Of a DNA stretch of 64,000 bases, positions 42,646 through 50,715 are shown in pieces. This stretch comes from Enterococcus ureasiticus (lineage in GTDB: Bacteria > Bacillota > Bacilli > Lactobacillales > Enterococcaceae), in assembly GCF_001730285.1 (NCBI RefSeq), contig NZ_MIJZ01000001.1:496001-560000 (forward strand), written 5' to 3'. Made by a program: the position numbers and the translations under genes. A model generated the notes under the pieces. The model made no database searches. It was not told where the DNA came from and saw only the letters and a list, made by a program, of their open reading frames with translations. Numbering within the stretch: the first letter of the stretch is position 1; every line of letters starts with the position of its first letter.

Positions 42646-45306
42646 CTAGAGTAACTCTTGATATTTTCTCATATATATTTTTTTTATCACCGTTACTAAA
42701 AGTAAATACGCAATGATTGTTGGAATCAAATAAAAAAAGTAATTTCCTGGTAATGGTGCAAATCCAATACTTGCTCCTAGGTTGGTAAATGGTAAAGTCG
42801 TTCCAATTAAAATCCCGATCGATGTAACTAGCGTAAGTATTCCAGATGCTCTACTTTGAAGAAATGGTATCTTCGGTGTTCTCAAGATGTGAAGCACCAA
42901 CATTTGCGACCATAATGATTCAATAAACCAACCTGCATGGAAAATCGCAATAAACACTAGTTGCTTATCAGCTGTTAACGAGAAGAAACTTCCGCCCAAA
43001 ATAGCTGGACAAATAATAAAATACATAAATAGATAGGTCACAATATCAAAAATTGAACTTGTCGGTCCAAACCATTTCATAAATGAACCAATCGATTTTG
43101 CTTCCCATTTCTTAGGTTTCTCTACATACTCTGCGTCAACATTATCCCATGGAACTGACATACAAGATGTATCATAAATCAAGTTCAAGAAAAGTGACTG
43201 AATCGGTGCCACTGGCAAGAAAGGTAAGAAGATACTTGCTGGAATAACAGAAAATACATTACCAAAATTTGAACTTGCCGTCATTTTGATATATTTCATT
43301 GTATTACTAAACACTTTACGTCCAGATATGATACCTTGTTCCAGAACCATAAGATCTTTCTGTAGTAAAATGACATCTGCTGATTCTTTTGCAATATCAA
43401 CTGCCGTGTCTACAGAAATTCCTACATCAGATACTTTCATAGCTCCAGCATCATTTATCCCATCTCCCATAAACCCAACTGTTTTTTCGTTCTTTTTCAA
43501 GGCTTTAACGATTTTCGTTTTTTGGTCTGGTGTCACTTTCGTGAAGATGTTGTATTCGTTGACTGTACGTTCTAACTCAGCATCGGATAATTTAGCTATC
43601 GTTGAACCATCGATCATTTTTTCGGTTCCAAGGCCAACTTCTCTACAAACAGATCGTGTAACTAACTGATTATCACCCGTTAAAATTTTCACCGAAACGC
43701 CATTGTTCTTTAACGCATTGATTGCTGCAGCAGCCGTTTCTTTGGGAGGATCTAAAAATGCCAGATAGCCTTGTAAAACTAATTCTTTCTCATCTTCAAC
43801 AGAATAATCGTCTAATTGATTGTTGACTTTTTTATCAGCGATCGCTAATACTCGTAAGCCATCTTCGTTTAATTCTTTCACTGTTTTTAAAACTTGTTTT
43901 TTAACTTCAGGAGTGAGTGGAATAATGTTTCCATGCTGATGGATATAAGAACAAGCTTGCAGCATTTCTTCAACTGCTCCTTTAGTAATCAAGGAACTTT
44001 GATTAGATCTTCTATTTTTAACCACTACACTCATTCTTCTACGATTAAAATCAAAAGGAATTTCGTCGATTTTAAAGTAATCTTCTTCGTCGATGGATAA
44101 TTCTTTTGATGTCGCTTCAATAATTGCTTTATCGATCAGATTTCGTAGACCCGTTTGAAAATAACTATTTAAAAAAGCAGAATGTAAGACTTCTTGATCT
44201 TCTTGACATGAAGTGTTGTAGTGATATTCTAAAATGACTTTATCTTGTGTTAGTGTTCCTGTCTTATCTGTGCATAAAATATCCATCGCACCAAAATTTT
44301 GAATGGCATTGACATTTTTCATGATCGTGCCTTCTTTTGCCATATCTCTAGAGCCTTTAACTAAATTAGTTGTAACGATCATCGGCAACATTTCCGGCGT
44401 AAGTCCTACAGCTGTCGCAATTGCAAACATCAACGCTTCACTCCAGTTACCTTTCGTGATTCCATTGATCAAAAACACAGCTGGCGTGATGACCATCATA
44501 AAACGAATCAACAACCATGTTGTTTTATTGACTCCTAATTCAAAACTTGTTTTTTTCTCATCATCCGCTACATCTTGTGCAATTTTTCCAAATAATGTAT
44601 GATCGCCAACTCGAACAGCTACACCAACTCCGCTGCCGCTGACTACATTACTACCTAAAAATAATAGATTTTCAAAATCCGTTTGGTTGTTATTTGTAGA
44701 AACAAAATTTTTAACTTTTTTTTCAACTGGAAAGCTTTCTCCAGTCATGGCTGATTGTGAAACGAATAAATCCTTAGCATGAATCAAACGTAAATCTGCT
44801 GGAATCATGTCGCCAGCCGAAAGTTTAACTAAATCGCCACAAACAACTTCATCCATCGGAATTTCCATTTCTTTATTTTCCCTCGTGACTGTCGCAGTGA
44901 TTTGGATCATATTTTGTAATTTACTAACTGCATTGCTTGATTTTACTGATTGAACCAGTGTCATCGTGCCACTTAATAAAACCATGACCAGCATAATCAA
45001 AACACCAGCAAGATCTTTTTCACTTGGATCAGCGTAGACATATTCGGTGAAAAATGAGATAGTGGCAAGTATCATTAATACAACAGTGAATGGCGTAACA
45101 TAAGATTTTATCACAGTATAAAAAAATGATTTCTTTTTATCATCCGTGATTTTGTTTACACCAAATTTTTCTTTTGAGCGTTGAACTTCTCTGGCTTTTA
45201 ATCCATCCCAGGAAGACGAAAAACTCTCTAATACTTTATCGATAGATAAATTAGCTAATTTTTGGTACGCTTTTTCATGGATCATGTTCTTCATTTCTTT
45301 TTGCAT
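42646..45306 (-). CDS. mgtA: Magnesium-translocating P-type ATPase (MgtA/MgtB type)
   Basis: An 886-residue P-type ATPase of the P3B class. Features: N-terminal cation ATPase domain, TGES in the actuator, phosphorylation motif DKTGTLTQD, KILTGD, GDGINDAGAM hinge, and about ten membrane helices with the family-specific LNLIYDTSCMSVPWDN and end. It brings Mg2+ into the cell. The M-box riboswitch in its leader independently supports magnesium. ATG 45306 has an AGAGGA SD. Monocistronic. Confidence 0.95.
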   Translation of the reverse strand: MQKEMKNMIHEKAYQKLANLSIDKVLESFSSSWDGLKAREVQRSKEKFGVNKITDDKKKSFFYTVIKSYVTPFTVVLMILATISFFTEYVYADPSEKDLAGVLIMLVMVLLSGTMTLVQSVKSSNAVSKLQNMIQITATVTRENKEMEIPMDEVVCGDLVKLSAGDMIPADLRLIHAKDLFVSQSAMTGESFPVEKKVKNFVSTNNNQTDFENLLFLGSNVVSGSGVGVAVRVGDHTLFGKIAQDVADDEKKTSFELGVNKTTWLLIRFMMVITPAVFLINGITKGNWSEALMFAIATAVGLTPEMLPMIVTTNLVKGSRDMAKEGTIMKNVNAIQNFGAMDILCTDKTGTLTQDKVILEYHYNTSCQEDQEVLHSAFLNSYFQTGLRNLIDKAIIEATSKELSIDEEDYFKIDEIPFDFNRRRMSVVVKNRRSNQSSLITKGAVEEMLQACSYIHQHGNIIPLTPEVKKQVLKTVKELNEDGLRVLAIADKKVNNQLDDYSVEDEKELVLQGYLAFLDPPKETAAAAINALKNNGVSVKILTGDNQLVTRSVCREVGLGTEKMIDGSTIAKLSDAELERTVNEYNIFTKVTPDQKTKIVKALKKNEKTVGFMGDGINDAGAMKVSDVGISVDTAVDIAKESADVILLQKDLMVLEQGIISGRKVFSNTMKYIKMTASSNFGNVFSVIPASIFLPFLPVAPIQSLFLNLIYDTSCMSVPWDNVDAEYVEKPKKWEAKSIGSFMKWFGPTSSIFDIVTYLFMYFIICPAILGGSFFSLTADKQLVFIAIFHAGWFIESLWSQMLVLHILRTPKIPFLQSRASGILTLVTSIGILIGTTLPFTNLGASIGFAPLPGNYFFYLIPTIIAYLLLVTVIKKIYMRKYQELL

Positions 45307-45386
45307 CTGGATTATCCTCTTTTCTTTTAGTTGATTCGCTTTCTATCGAACTATCTTCCGACACGGGAACCACTTCCTTTCCACAC

Positions 45387-45418
45387 AAAAAGAGCGCACT
45401 GAAAACTCAGCCCGCTTT
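45387..45418 (-). terminator. Terminator of the M-box riboswitch
   Basis: A hairpin with CTGA/TCAG tip and GCG/CGC base (one G-G mismatch), then TTTTT on the minus strand, about 80 bases before the ATPase start. It is the expression platform of the M-box. Confidence 0.75.
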
Positions 45419-45419
45419 G

Positions 45420-45590
45420 CCGTGAGTCTTCATAATCGTTGAGTTTTGGCACTATACAACGTAAAAAGCCTAAGCTTTTAGCTACCTTAAGAAAAGCCTT
45501 AATTCGACAGTTCCTGTTCTACCCATTGGCGTCTCTCGACATTTTTGGGCAGTAGCCTGTGTTTGTATAGGAGCCTCACCTAACAAGAAG
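45420..45590 (-). promoter_or_regulatory. M-box (ykoK) magnesium riboswitch
   Basis: Conserved core on the minus strand: TTAGGTGAGGCTCCTATAC, GGCTACTGCCC, AAATGTCGAGAGACGCCAATG, then GGCTTTT.. AGCTAAAAGCTTAGGC and AACTC..CGGCAAAGC near the 3' part. High Mg2+ should favour the terminator and stop ATPase synthesis. Confidence 0.93.
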
Positions 45591-45861
45591 AATTACACTA
45601 CTATTCTAATGAGTTACGGTCTTTTTTTATAGACTTAAAAACTTATACCGCTATAACTTTTTTCGAATGTTGTTTTATACATCCACTTAAAATCAAAATA
45701 CTTTTTATTAGTTGTCAACGAATCATTCGTAAAAATGAATACAGCTATGAATAAAAAAAGATGGTTAGATCGAGCATTTTTATTTATGATAGTTTTATAG
45801 ACGAACATCCCAACTTCGTTTATGCAGAATCCATACTCCTTTTTACAAAGTTAACTCTGAT

Positions 45862-45896
45862 AAATCCCACTTCGTCTTTCCTGCGAAGTGGGATTT
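45862..45896. repeat. Orphan perfect hairpin (13 pairs)
   Basis: AAATCCCACTTCG (45862-45874) and CGAAGTGGGATTT (45884-45896), loop of nine. No U tract of note on either strand. A similar string, TCCCAACTTCG, occurs about 55 bases upstream. Confidence 0.6.
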
Positions 45897-46064
45897 GTTC
45901 TCTCCAGAATTCCTTATGCACTCTTTACAAAAAAGAATAGTGCTATAAGTAAAATGATATGGTTTAAATTCATCATTAAGCATACAATAAACAAGTAAAT
46001 AATTTATTTACAATGTATAATTTAAAGTTCATCACTTATTATCAGAAGACAATTTACTGATAAA

Positions 46065-46104
46065 AGCCTCTTCAATTGGTTTGCTATCACCAATTGAAGA
46101 GGCT
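46065..46104. terminator. Orphan terminator-like hairpin (16 pairs)
   Basis: AGCCTCTTCAATTGGT and its exact complement, loop of eight, with CTTTT on the plus side and TTTT on the minus side. It ends no annotated gene; it may finish a small RNA or insulate the LysR genes. Confidence 0.7.
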
Positions 46105-46287
46105 CTTTTCCTACTTACTTTAAATTTATTCTTTCTCTTATAGAATAGATTGTAATTATTTCCAGTTAATAATATATACTATTTAATTTTTTATATATTT
46201 TTGCAAAAAAAGAACTATTTTATCTAAAATTATTTTATCTTGGTTGTAAATAGAATTTTATTTTTCTCAAGTGAAGGAGATGTGAAG

Positions 46288-47169
46288 ATGAAACTAAAGC
46301 ACTTAGACTATTTTTTAGCGTTATGTAAAAACAAAAGCTTCACTAAGACATCGGAGGAATTAGGGATTTCTCAACCCTATTTGAGCACTCATATTCGCGA
46401 ATTAGAACTGGAACTAAATGCTCAATTGATAACAAGGGATTATGGTAATAATAAGTTAACACCCGAAGGGCATGTTTTAAAGACAAGAGGAGAAAAGATT
46501 TTTCAAGAATTTGAAATGGCTGTTAATGAAATCAACTTGCTCGTTCATACTGGTGAAACTGCTACAATCAAAATCGGTACTAATTTACCCGATATTGATT
46601 ATCTGATTGCCAAATTATTAACAGAATTTTATAAATACTATCCTTCTGTTTCACTTGAATACAGTTATTACGAAAACTTAGAAGAGGTATTAGAACATAA
46701 TGACATTGACATCGCTATTGGTATTTTATCTGAAACAAATTCTAAAATAACAAGTGACTTGATTTTCTCTGAATCATATGTTGTCTTCACTAGCACTAAA
46801 AATCAGTTAGCCAATTTGAATGAATTATCGGCAGCAGATTTGCTGCAAATACCTCTAATCAATTATTCAAATAAAATTTATGAAAAAAAAATAATCCATT
46901 CTTGGATCGAATCAAATCATCCTGAACTTAAGGATAATCGCTATTATGAACTTCCTTCCACAATCTCAATATTAAATCTGGTCGATCAAAATTTTGGCGT
47001 GGCATTTCTACCCTATTCGTTGGTAGATTCAATTCCTCATTACTTAAATGTTGTGTCTGTCGAGATGATTGAGGGTCCATTTAGAAATATTTCTATTGGC
47101 TATTCTTCAAGCTCTCCGCTCTCAAAAACACATGAGTATCTAATTGAACAGCTTCAATATATCTTTTAA
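46288..47169 (+). CDS. LysR-family transcriptional regulator (first of a tandem pair)
   Basis: A 293-residue LysR regulator: winged HTH (HLDYFLALCKNKSFTKTSEELGISQPYLSTHIRELE) and a type 2 periplasmic-binding-like domain from about 90 (TIKIGTNLPDIDYLIAKLL; DIAIGIL; FGVAFLPYSLV). The ligand is unknown. ATG 46288 has AAGGAG eight bases upstream; the frame opens earlier at 46240 without an SD. No divergent target gene is visible; the other direction has the M-box ATPase 980 bases away. Confidence 0.9.
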   Translation: MKLKHLDYFLALCKNKSFTKTSEELGISQPYLSTHIRELELELNAQLITRDYGNNKLTPEGHVLKTRGEKIFQEFEMAVNEINLLVHTGETATIKIGTNLPDIDYLIAKLLTEFYKYYPSVSLEYSYYENLEEVLEHNDIDIAIGILSETNSKITSDLIFSESYVVFTSTKNQLANLNELSAADLLQIPLINYSNKIYEKKIIHSWIESNHPELKDNRYYELPSTISILNLVDQNFGVAFLPYSLVDSIPHYLNVVSVEMIEGPFRNISIGYSSSSPLSKTHEYLIEQLQYIF

Positions 47170-47194
47170 TTTTATTTGAAAGGAGTAAATGCTT

Positions 47195-48088
47195 ATGGAA
47201 CTAACCCATTTAAATTACTTTTTAACATTATGTGAGCAAAAACAATTCACTAGAGCGAGTAACAAACTTGCTATTTCACAGGCTGCACTAAGTAAGCAGA
47301 TAAAAAACCTTGAAGACGAAATTGGAACAGCCTTATTTTTTAGAAATGGCGGAGACTGTCAACTAACTCCAGCTGGGAAAATATTGGAAAGTCATTGTTG
47401 GCGGATCAAACAAGAAATGCTTTATATTTGTGAAGAAATCAATGACCTTTCTACCACAGAAGAACCTGATATGACAACGATCAAAGTTTCTCTTTTTTTA
47501 AATGACCTAGAATTTAAATTAAACGATACTCTTTCTGCTTTGTTTCATGAATATAAACATTTAAGAATAAATACGATTATTTCAGACAACATTTTCAAAT
47601 CGCTTGAAACGTTGGAATCCGATATTGGGATTGGTCCTTCCATCACAAATGTACCTTCCACAATCAATAAAATAGATATTTATTCCAATGAATACAAAAT
47701 GATCATACGAAAAGAGCATCCAATTTTAAGTAACGCAACAATCACTTTAGACTTATTTAACGACTATCCGTTTATTTTTTTTAATAAAACGTTTCTCGAG
47801 ACAAAAACAATTTATGATTGGATGGCTATTCATCTTCCTGAAAGGTCTCAGGAGTATGATATTCAAGTCGACACTACTGAATTGATCCTCTATATGGTAA
47901 ACAACACAGATACTTTTTCAATCGTTCCACAGTATTTAGAATGCCATCTCGATGCTCTAAACATCACCTCGATCAATCACGAAAGCCTTCCTATGAGAGT
48001 AATGTCTATTTATTATCTTAAAAATAAATATATGAGAACTCAACTAAAACAAGTATTGTCATCTTTTACCAACGCTTCGTTTTATTGA
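47195..48088 (+). CDS. LysR-family transcriptional regulator (second of a tandem pair)
   Basis: A 297-residue LysR regulator with HTH (HLNYFLTLCEQKQFTRASNKLAISQAALSKQIKNLEDEIG) and a weakly conserved ligand domain. It is a diverged paralogue of the previous gene, 25 bases downstream, and shares its transcript. ATG 47195 (nine bases after AGGAG) is preferred over ATG 47189. What the pair controls is not evident; both could regulate distant genes or sense the same metabolite. Confidence 0.9.
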   Translation: MELTHLNYFLTLCEQKQFTRASNKLAISQAALSKQIKNLEDEIGTALFFRNGGDCQLTPAGKILESHCWRIKQEMLYICEEINDLSTTEEPDMTTIKVSLFLNDLEFKLNDTLSALFHEYKHLRINTIISDNIFKSLETLESDIGIGPSITNVPSTINKIDIYSNEYKMIIRKEHPILSNATITLDLFNDYPFIFFNKTFLETKTIYDWMAIHLPERSQEYDIQVDTTELILYMVNNTDTFSIVPQYLECHLDALNITSINHESLPMRVMSIYYLKNKYMRTQLKQVLSSFTNASFY

Positions 48089-48112
48089 CTCCTAGCAACC
48101 AAATTGATGATC

Positions 48113-48157
48113 AAAAAAAGAGGGAAACAAAACTCACTATAAGTTTTGTTTCCCTCT
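48113..48157 (-). terminator. Terminator of the small lipoprotein gene (also ends the LysR pair)
   Basis: A perfect 16-pair stem AGAGGGAAACAAAACT with its complement, loop CACTATA; seven U follow on the minus strand. The plus side has no U run but the stem may still protect the LysR mRNA end. Confidence 0.88.
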
Positions 48158-48181
48158 CAAAATCAGAATAAACTTGATGGA

Positions 48182-48409
48182 TCACTTTTTCTTTTGTGCA
48201 CTAGATTCTGAAGTTTTTTTATCCGCCTCTTTGGAACCAGATTTTTCATGCTTCTCTTTTTTGCTGGATTCTACAGAACTACTACTTTTCTCAACTTGGG
48301 AGGACGAGGACGTTCCGGATTTATCTTTATTCTTTTCCGAATTTTTCCCACATCCTACTAAAGCCACTGAACATAGCAAAACTGTTGCTCCTAAAATGAT
48401 TTTTTTCAT
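48182..48409 (-). CDS. Small serine/lysine-rich lipoprotein
   Basis: A 75-residue protein. Signal peptide MKTMKKIILGATVLLCSVALVGCG ends in a lipobox (LVGC); the mature 54 residues are low-complexity (KNSEKNKDKSGTSSSS; SSSVESSKKEKHEKSG), with no fold. I use the ATG at 48409, nine bases after AGGAGG; the ATG of the longer frame overlaps that SD. Such short tails are seen as surface lipoproteins or as degenerated genes. Function unknown. Confidence 0.7.
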   Translation of the reverse strand: MKKIILGATVLLCSVALVGCGKNSEKNKDKSGTSSSSQVEKSSSSVESSKKEKHEKSGSKEADKKTSESSAQKKK

Positions 48410-48472
48410 AGTCTTCATCCTCCTAATAATTAATAAGCAACTATTTCTGCTTATCTTCAATTATGACAGAAT

Positions 48473-48491
48473 AAAAAGGATGAACCATCCT
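48473..48491 (-). terminator. Short terminator after ribF
   Basis: AGGATG-GTT-CATCCT on the minus strand followed by TTTTT. Six pairs only, so weak. Confidence 0.5.
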
Positions 48492-48570
48492 AAAATACTT
48501 ATAGAGCTATTACTTTGTTTACACTAGCCGTTCTGTTAAAAGCTGGATTCATATTTTATTAAAAGGAGTA

Positions 48571-49518
48571 TTAAATGGGATTGTTCAAAAAATAATCGGC
48601 AGTGTCTTGTTCATCTTGTTTTAACTGCACTATTAAATTTTCTGCTCCGTCAAACTTGACCTGATCCCGCAAATAATGATTCCAACGTACCGTTACTTGT
48701 TCACCGTAAATATCTTGATGGAAATCCAAAATATAAACTTCTACTGTCAACTCACGGCCATCACCAAAGGTATCATTGTGTCCAATCGATCCCATACCAA
48801 CATGCCATTTGTTTCCAACTTGAATTTTCACAGCGTAAACACCAATTCTAGGCAGACGAACAGTACTTTTCACTTTGATATTAGCCGTTGGAAAGCCTAA
48901 CAAACGACCTCTAGCATCACCATGCACCACTGTTCCCTCAGTTTCATAAACGTAGCCGAGTAGTTCCGTCACTTCTTCCATTCGACCATGTTCCATCAAT
49001 TCACGAATTCTTGTTGAACTGATTTTTGCGCCATCTAACTCTTCCTTACTTACCGTAACAACCTCAAATCGATTTTTGGCATAGCCTGGTAAATGAGCAA
49101 CATCGGCAATATCTTTAGGTCCATAAGTGTAATCAAAACCTGAAACTGCAGCTTTGGCATTTAGTCCGACAATATATTGATCTACAAATTCCTGAGGTGC
49201 TAGGCACGCAAACGCCGAAGTAAATTCAATCACATATAAAATATCTACACCTAAATTTTCCATCAATCGTTCTTTTTGCTCTAAGCTATTCAAATATTTC
49301 ATATTCTCAGGCAATACTTTTTGGAAAACAATAGATGGATGCTGATTAAACGTCATTACTGCTAGTTTCAAGCCGTTTTCTATCGCAATTTTTTTACCTG
49401 TTTCAATTACTTTTTGATGTCCACGATGAACACCGTCAAAAAAGCCTAAGACCATAACAACGTCATCAGCTGGAATTTGTTCTGAATTATAAGGATGTCG
49501 AATTGGAATGATTTGCAT
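48571..49518 (-). CDS. ribF: Bifunctional riboflavin kinase/FAD synthetase RibF
   Basis: A 315-residue RibF. N-terminal FAD synthetase with the nucleotidyl-transferase GFFDGVHRGHQKVI (26-39) and ISSTRIRELM; C-terminal riboflavin kinase with GFPTANIKV and GVYAVKIQVGNKWHVGMGSIG. It makes FMN and FAD from riboflavin. It follows truB after 17 bases; this pair is standard in Lactobacillales. Confidence 0.95.
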   Translation of the reverse strand: MQIIPIRHPYNSEQIPADDVVMVLGFFDGVHRGHQKVIETGKKIAIENGLKLAVMTFNQHPSIVFQKVLPENMKYLNSLEQKERLMENLGVDILYVIEFTSAFACLAPQEFVDQYIVGLNAKAAVSGFDYTYGPKDIADVAHLPGYAKNRFEVVTVSKEELDGAKISSTRIRELMEHGRMEEVTELLGYVYETEGTVVHGDARGRLLGFPTANIKVKSTVRLPRIGVYAVKIQVGNKWHVGMGSIGHNDTFGDGRELTVEVYILDFHQDIYGEQVTVRWNHYLRDQVKFDGAENLIVQLKQDEQDTADYFLNNPI

Positions 49519-49535
49519 GATAAAACTTCTTTCTA

Positions 49536-50456
49536 TTAATTATTTCTTAGCACTTTGCTAGGTTTCAATACATTGGGTTTAGTTGGATGTGCCATATATA
49601 AGCTCACCACTTGATCTTGATAAAATAAAGCGACTAAGTCTTGCGGCATCTCTGTTAAAGTCAATTCAATCGGACTTAATCGAACGCCATTTTTGACTTT
49701 CTGATAAAGTTCGTTAGATAAATTGATGCGTGGAAATCGATCAATGGCTGTTTCAATGGGCAATAATGTTTTATGGATTTCATTTTGTTCCATTTTTTCT
49801 GCAACTTGTCTTAAAGTTAAACATTGCTCTGCTGTTAAGCCACCACTTGCCGTACGTGTTAAATCAGACATGTGCGCAGGCACTCCTAAGGCAAGGCCTG
49901 TGTCTACAGATAAAGTTCTAACATAAGTTCCTTTACCGCAAACAACTTTAAAGCGCCAGCTTTGTGTCCCTTTAACCTCATCAAATTCAGGCTCACTAGT
50001 GCGTTCAAAAGAATAAATTGTCGCTTTTCTCACTGGACGCTCCACTTCTTCACCATTTCTGGCATATTCATACAGGCGTTTTCCGTTGACTTTTACTGCT
50101 GAAAACATCGGTGGAATTTGTGTGATAACGCCAGTCATCGTCTGCATAGCTGCATCAACTTCTTCGTTTGAAAAAGGTTTAAACAACGCTACTTTCTCAA
50201 CTACTTCTCCACTAATATCTTCTGTTGTCGTAGAAAAACCAAGCGTAATTTCTCCTTCATATGTCTTACCAGAATCAACCATATATTCAATTACTTTCGT
50301 TCCTTTTCCAATACAAATAGGTAAAACCCCAGAGACATCAGGATCTAAAGTACCGCCGTGACCAATTTTTTTTGTATGTAAAATTTTCCTTAGTTTGAAA
50401 ACACAGTCATGACTTGTCATGCCAGCTTCTTTCCATAAAGGTAAAATACCGTCCAT
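49536..50456 (-). CDS. truB: tRNA pseudouridine(55) synthase TruB
   Basis: A 306-residue TruB: KLRKILHTKKIGHGGTLDPDVSGVLPICIGKGTK with the catalytic Asp (GGTLDP), the YEGEITLGFSTTTEDISGE loop, and C-terminal PUA-like part. It makes pseudouridine 55 in the T loop of tRNAs. First gene of truB-ribF. SD TGGAGGA precedes ATG 50456. Confidence 0.96.
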   Translation of the reverse strand: MDGILPLWKEAGMTSHDCVFKLRKILHTKKIGHGGTLDPDVSGVLPICIGKGTKVIEYMVDSGKTYEGEITLGFSTTTEDISGEVVEKVALFKPFSNEEVDAAMQTMTGVITQIPPMFSAVKVNGKRLYEYARNGEEVERPVRKATIYSFERTSEPEFDEVKGTQSWRFKVVCGKGTYVRTLSVDTGLALGVPAHMSDLTRTASGGLTAEQCLTLRQVAEKMEQNEIHKTLLPIETAIDRFPRINLSNELYQKVKNGVRLSPIELTLTEMPQDLVALFYQDQVVSLYMAHPTKPNVLKPSKVLRNN

Positions 50457-50493
50457 CTAATTGTTCCTCCAAAATTTAAGTATCAACTGATTT

Positions 50494-50502
50494 ATTATAG
50501 CA
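50494..50502 (-). promoter_or_regulatory. Extended -10 promoter of truB-ribF
   Basis: TGCTATAAT on the minus strand (TG motif plus perfect -10) about 40 bases before the truB start; no good -35 at 17 bases, which an extended -10 does not need. Confidence 0.65.
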
Positions 50503-50572
50503 TAGAAGAGAAGAGAAATTCATTTTTTTAAAACTCACTTTAATAGATCCTACCTTTGACCGACCCAAAAAT

Positions 50573-50622
50573 AAAAAAAGCGTAAAACAAAACGAGAAAA
50601 GAAGTTTTGCTTCACGCTTTTA
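50573..50622 (-). terminator. Terminator of the CAP-domain protein gene
   Basis: An imperfect stem AAAAGCGT and ACGCTTTT with inner GCAAAAC/GTTTTGT pairs, then TTTTTTTATTTTT on the minus strand. Confidence 0.82.
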
Positions 50623-50715
50623 TTTTAATGCAAGAGGCTGAATAAATGGCGGGAGTAGAAGCAACTCCTTCTTATTTTCTCGGAGTTAAACACTTCTGTC
50701 ACAACCTCATTGTTG

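Larger units (their letters stand above)
45600..46239. other. 640-base gene-free region with strong hairpins
   Basis: No ORF with an SD and family match. AT-rich; it must hold promoters for the M-box transcript (minus) and for the LysR genes (plus), but I find no convincing -35/-10 pair for either. Two strong hairpins (45862-45896 and 46065-46104) belong to no visible gene. A 17-codon frame at 45750 (starts MNKKRWLDRAFLF) has no SD. A TATAAT at 46014-46019 (plus) lacks a -35. Confidence 0.5.

Noticed and set aside
45750-45803. 17-codon frame in the gap before the LysR genes
   Set aside because: No SD and too short; may be chance in AT-rich DNA.
46065-46104. Insertion-sequence terminal repeats around the LysR genes
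   Set aside because: The repeat is a compact hairpin and no transposase frame lies inside or next to it.
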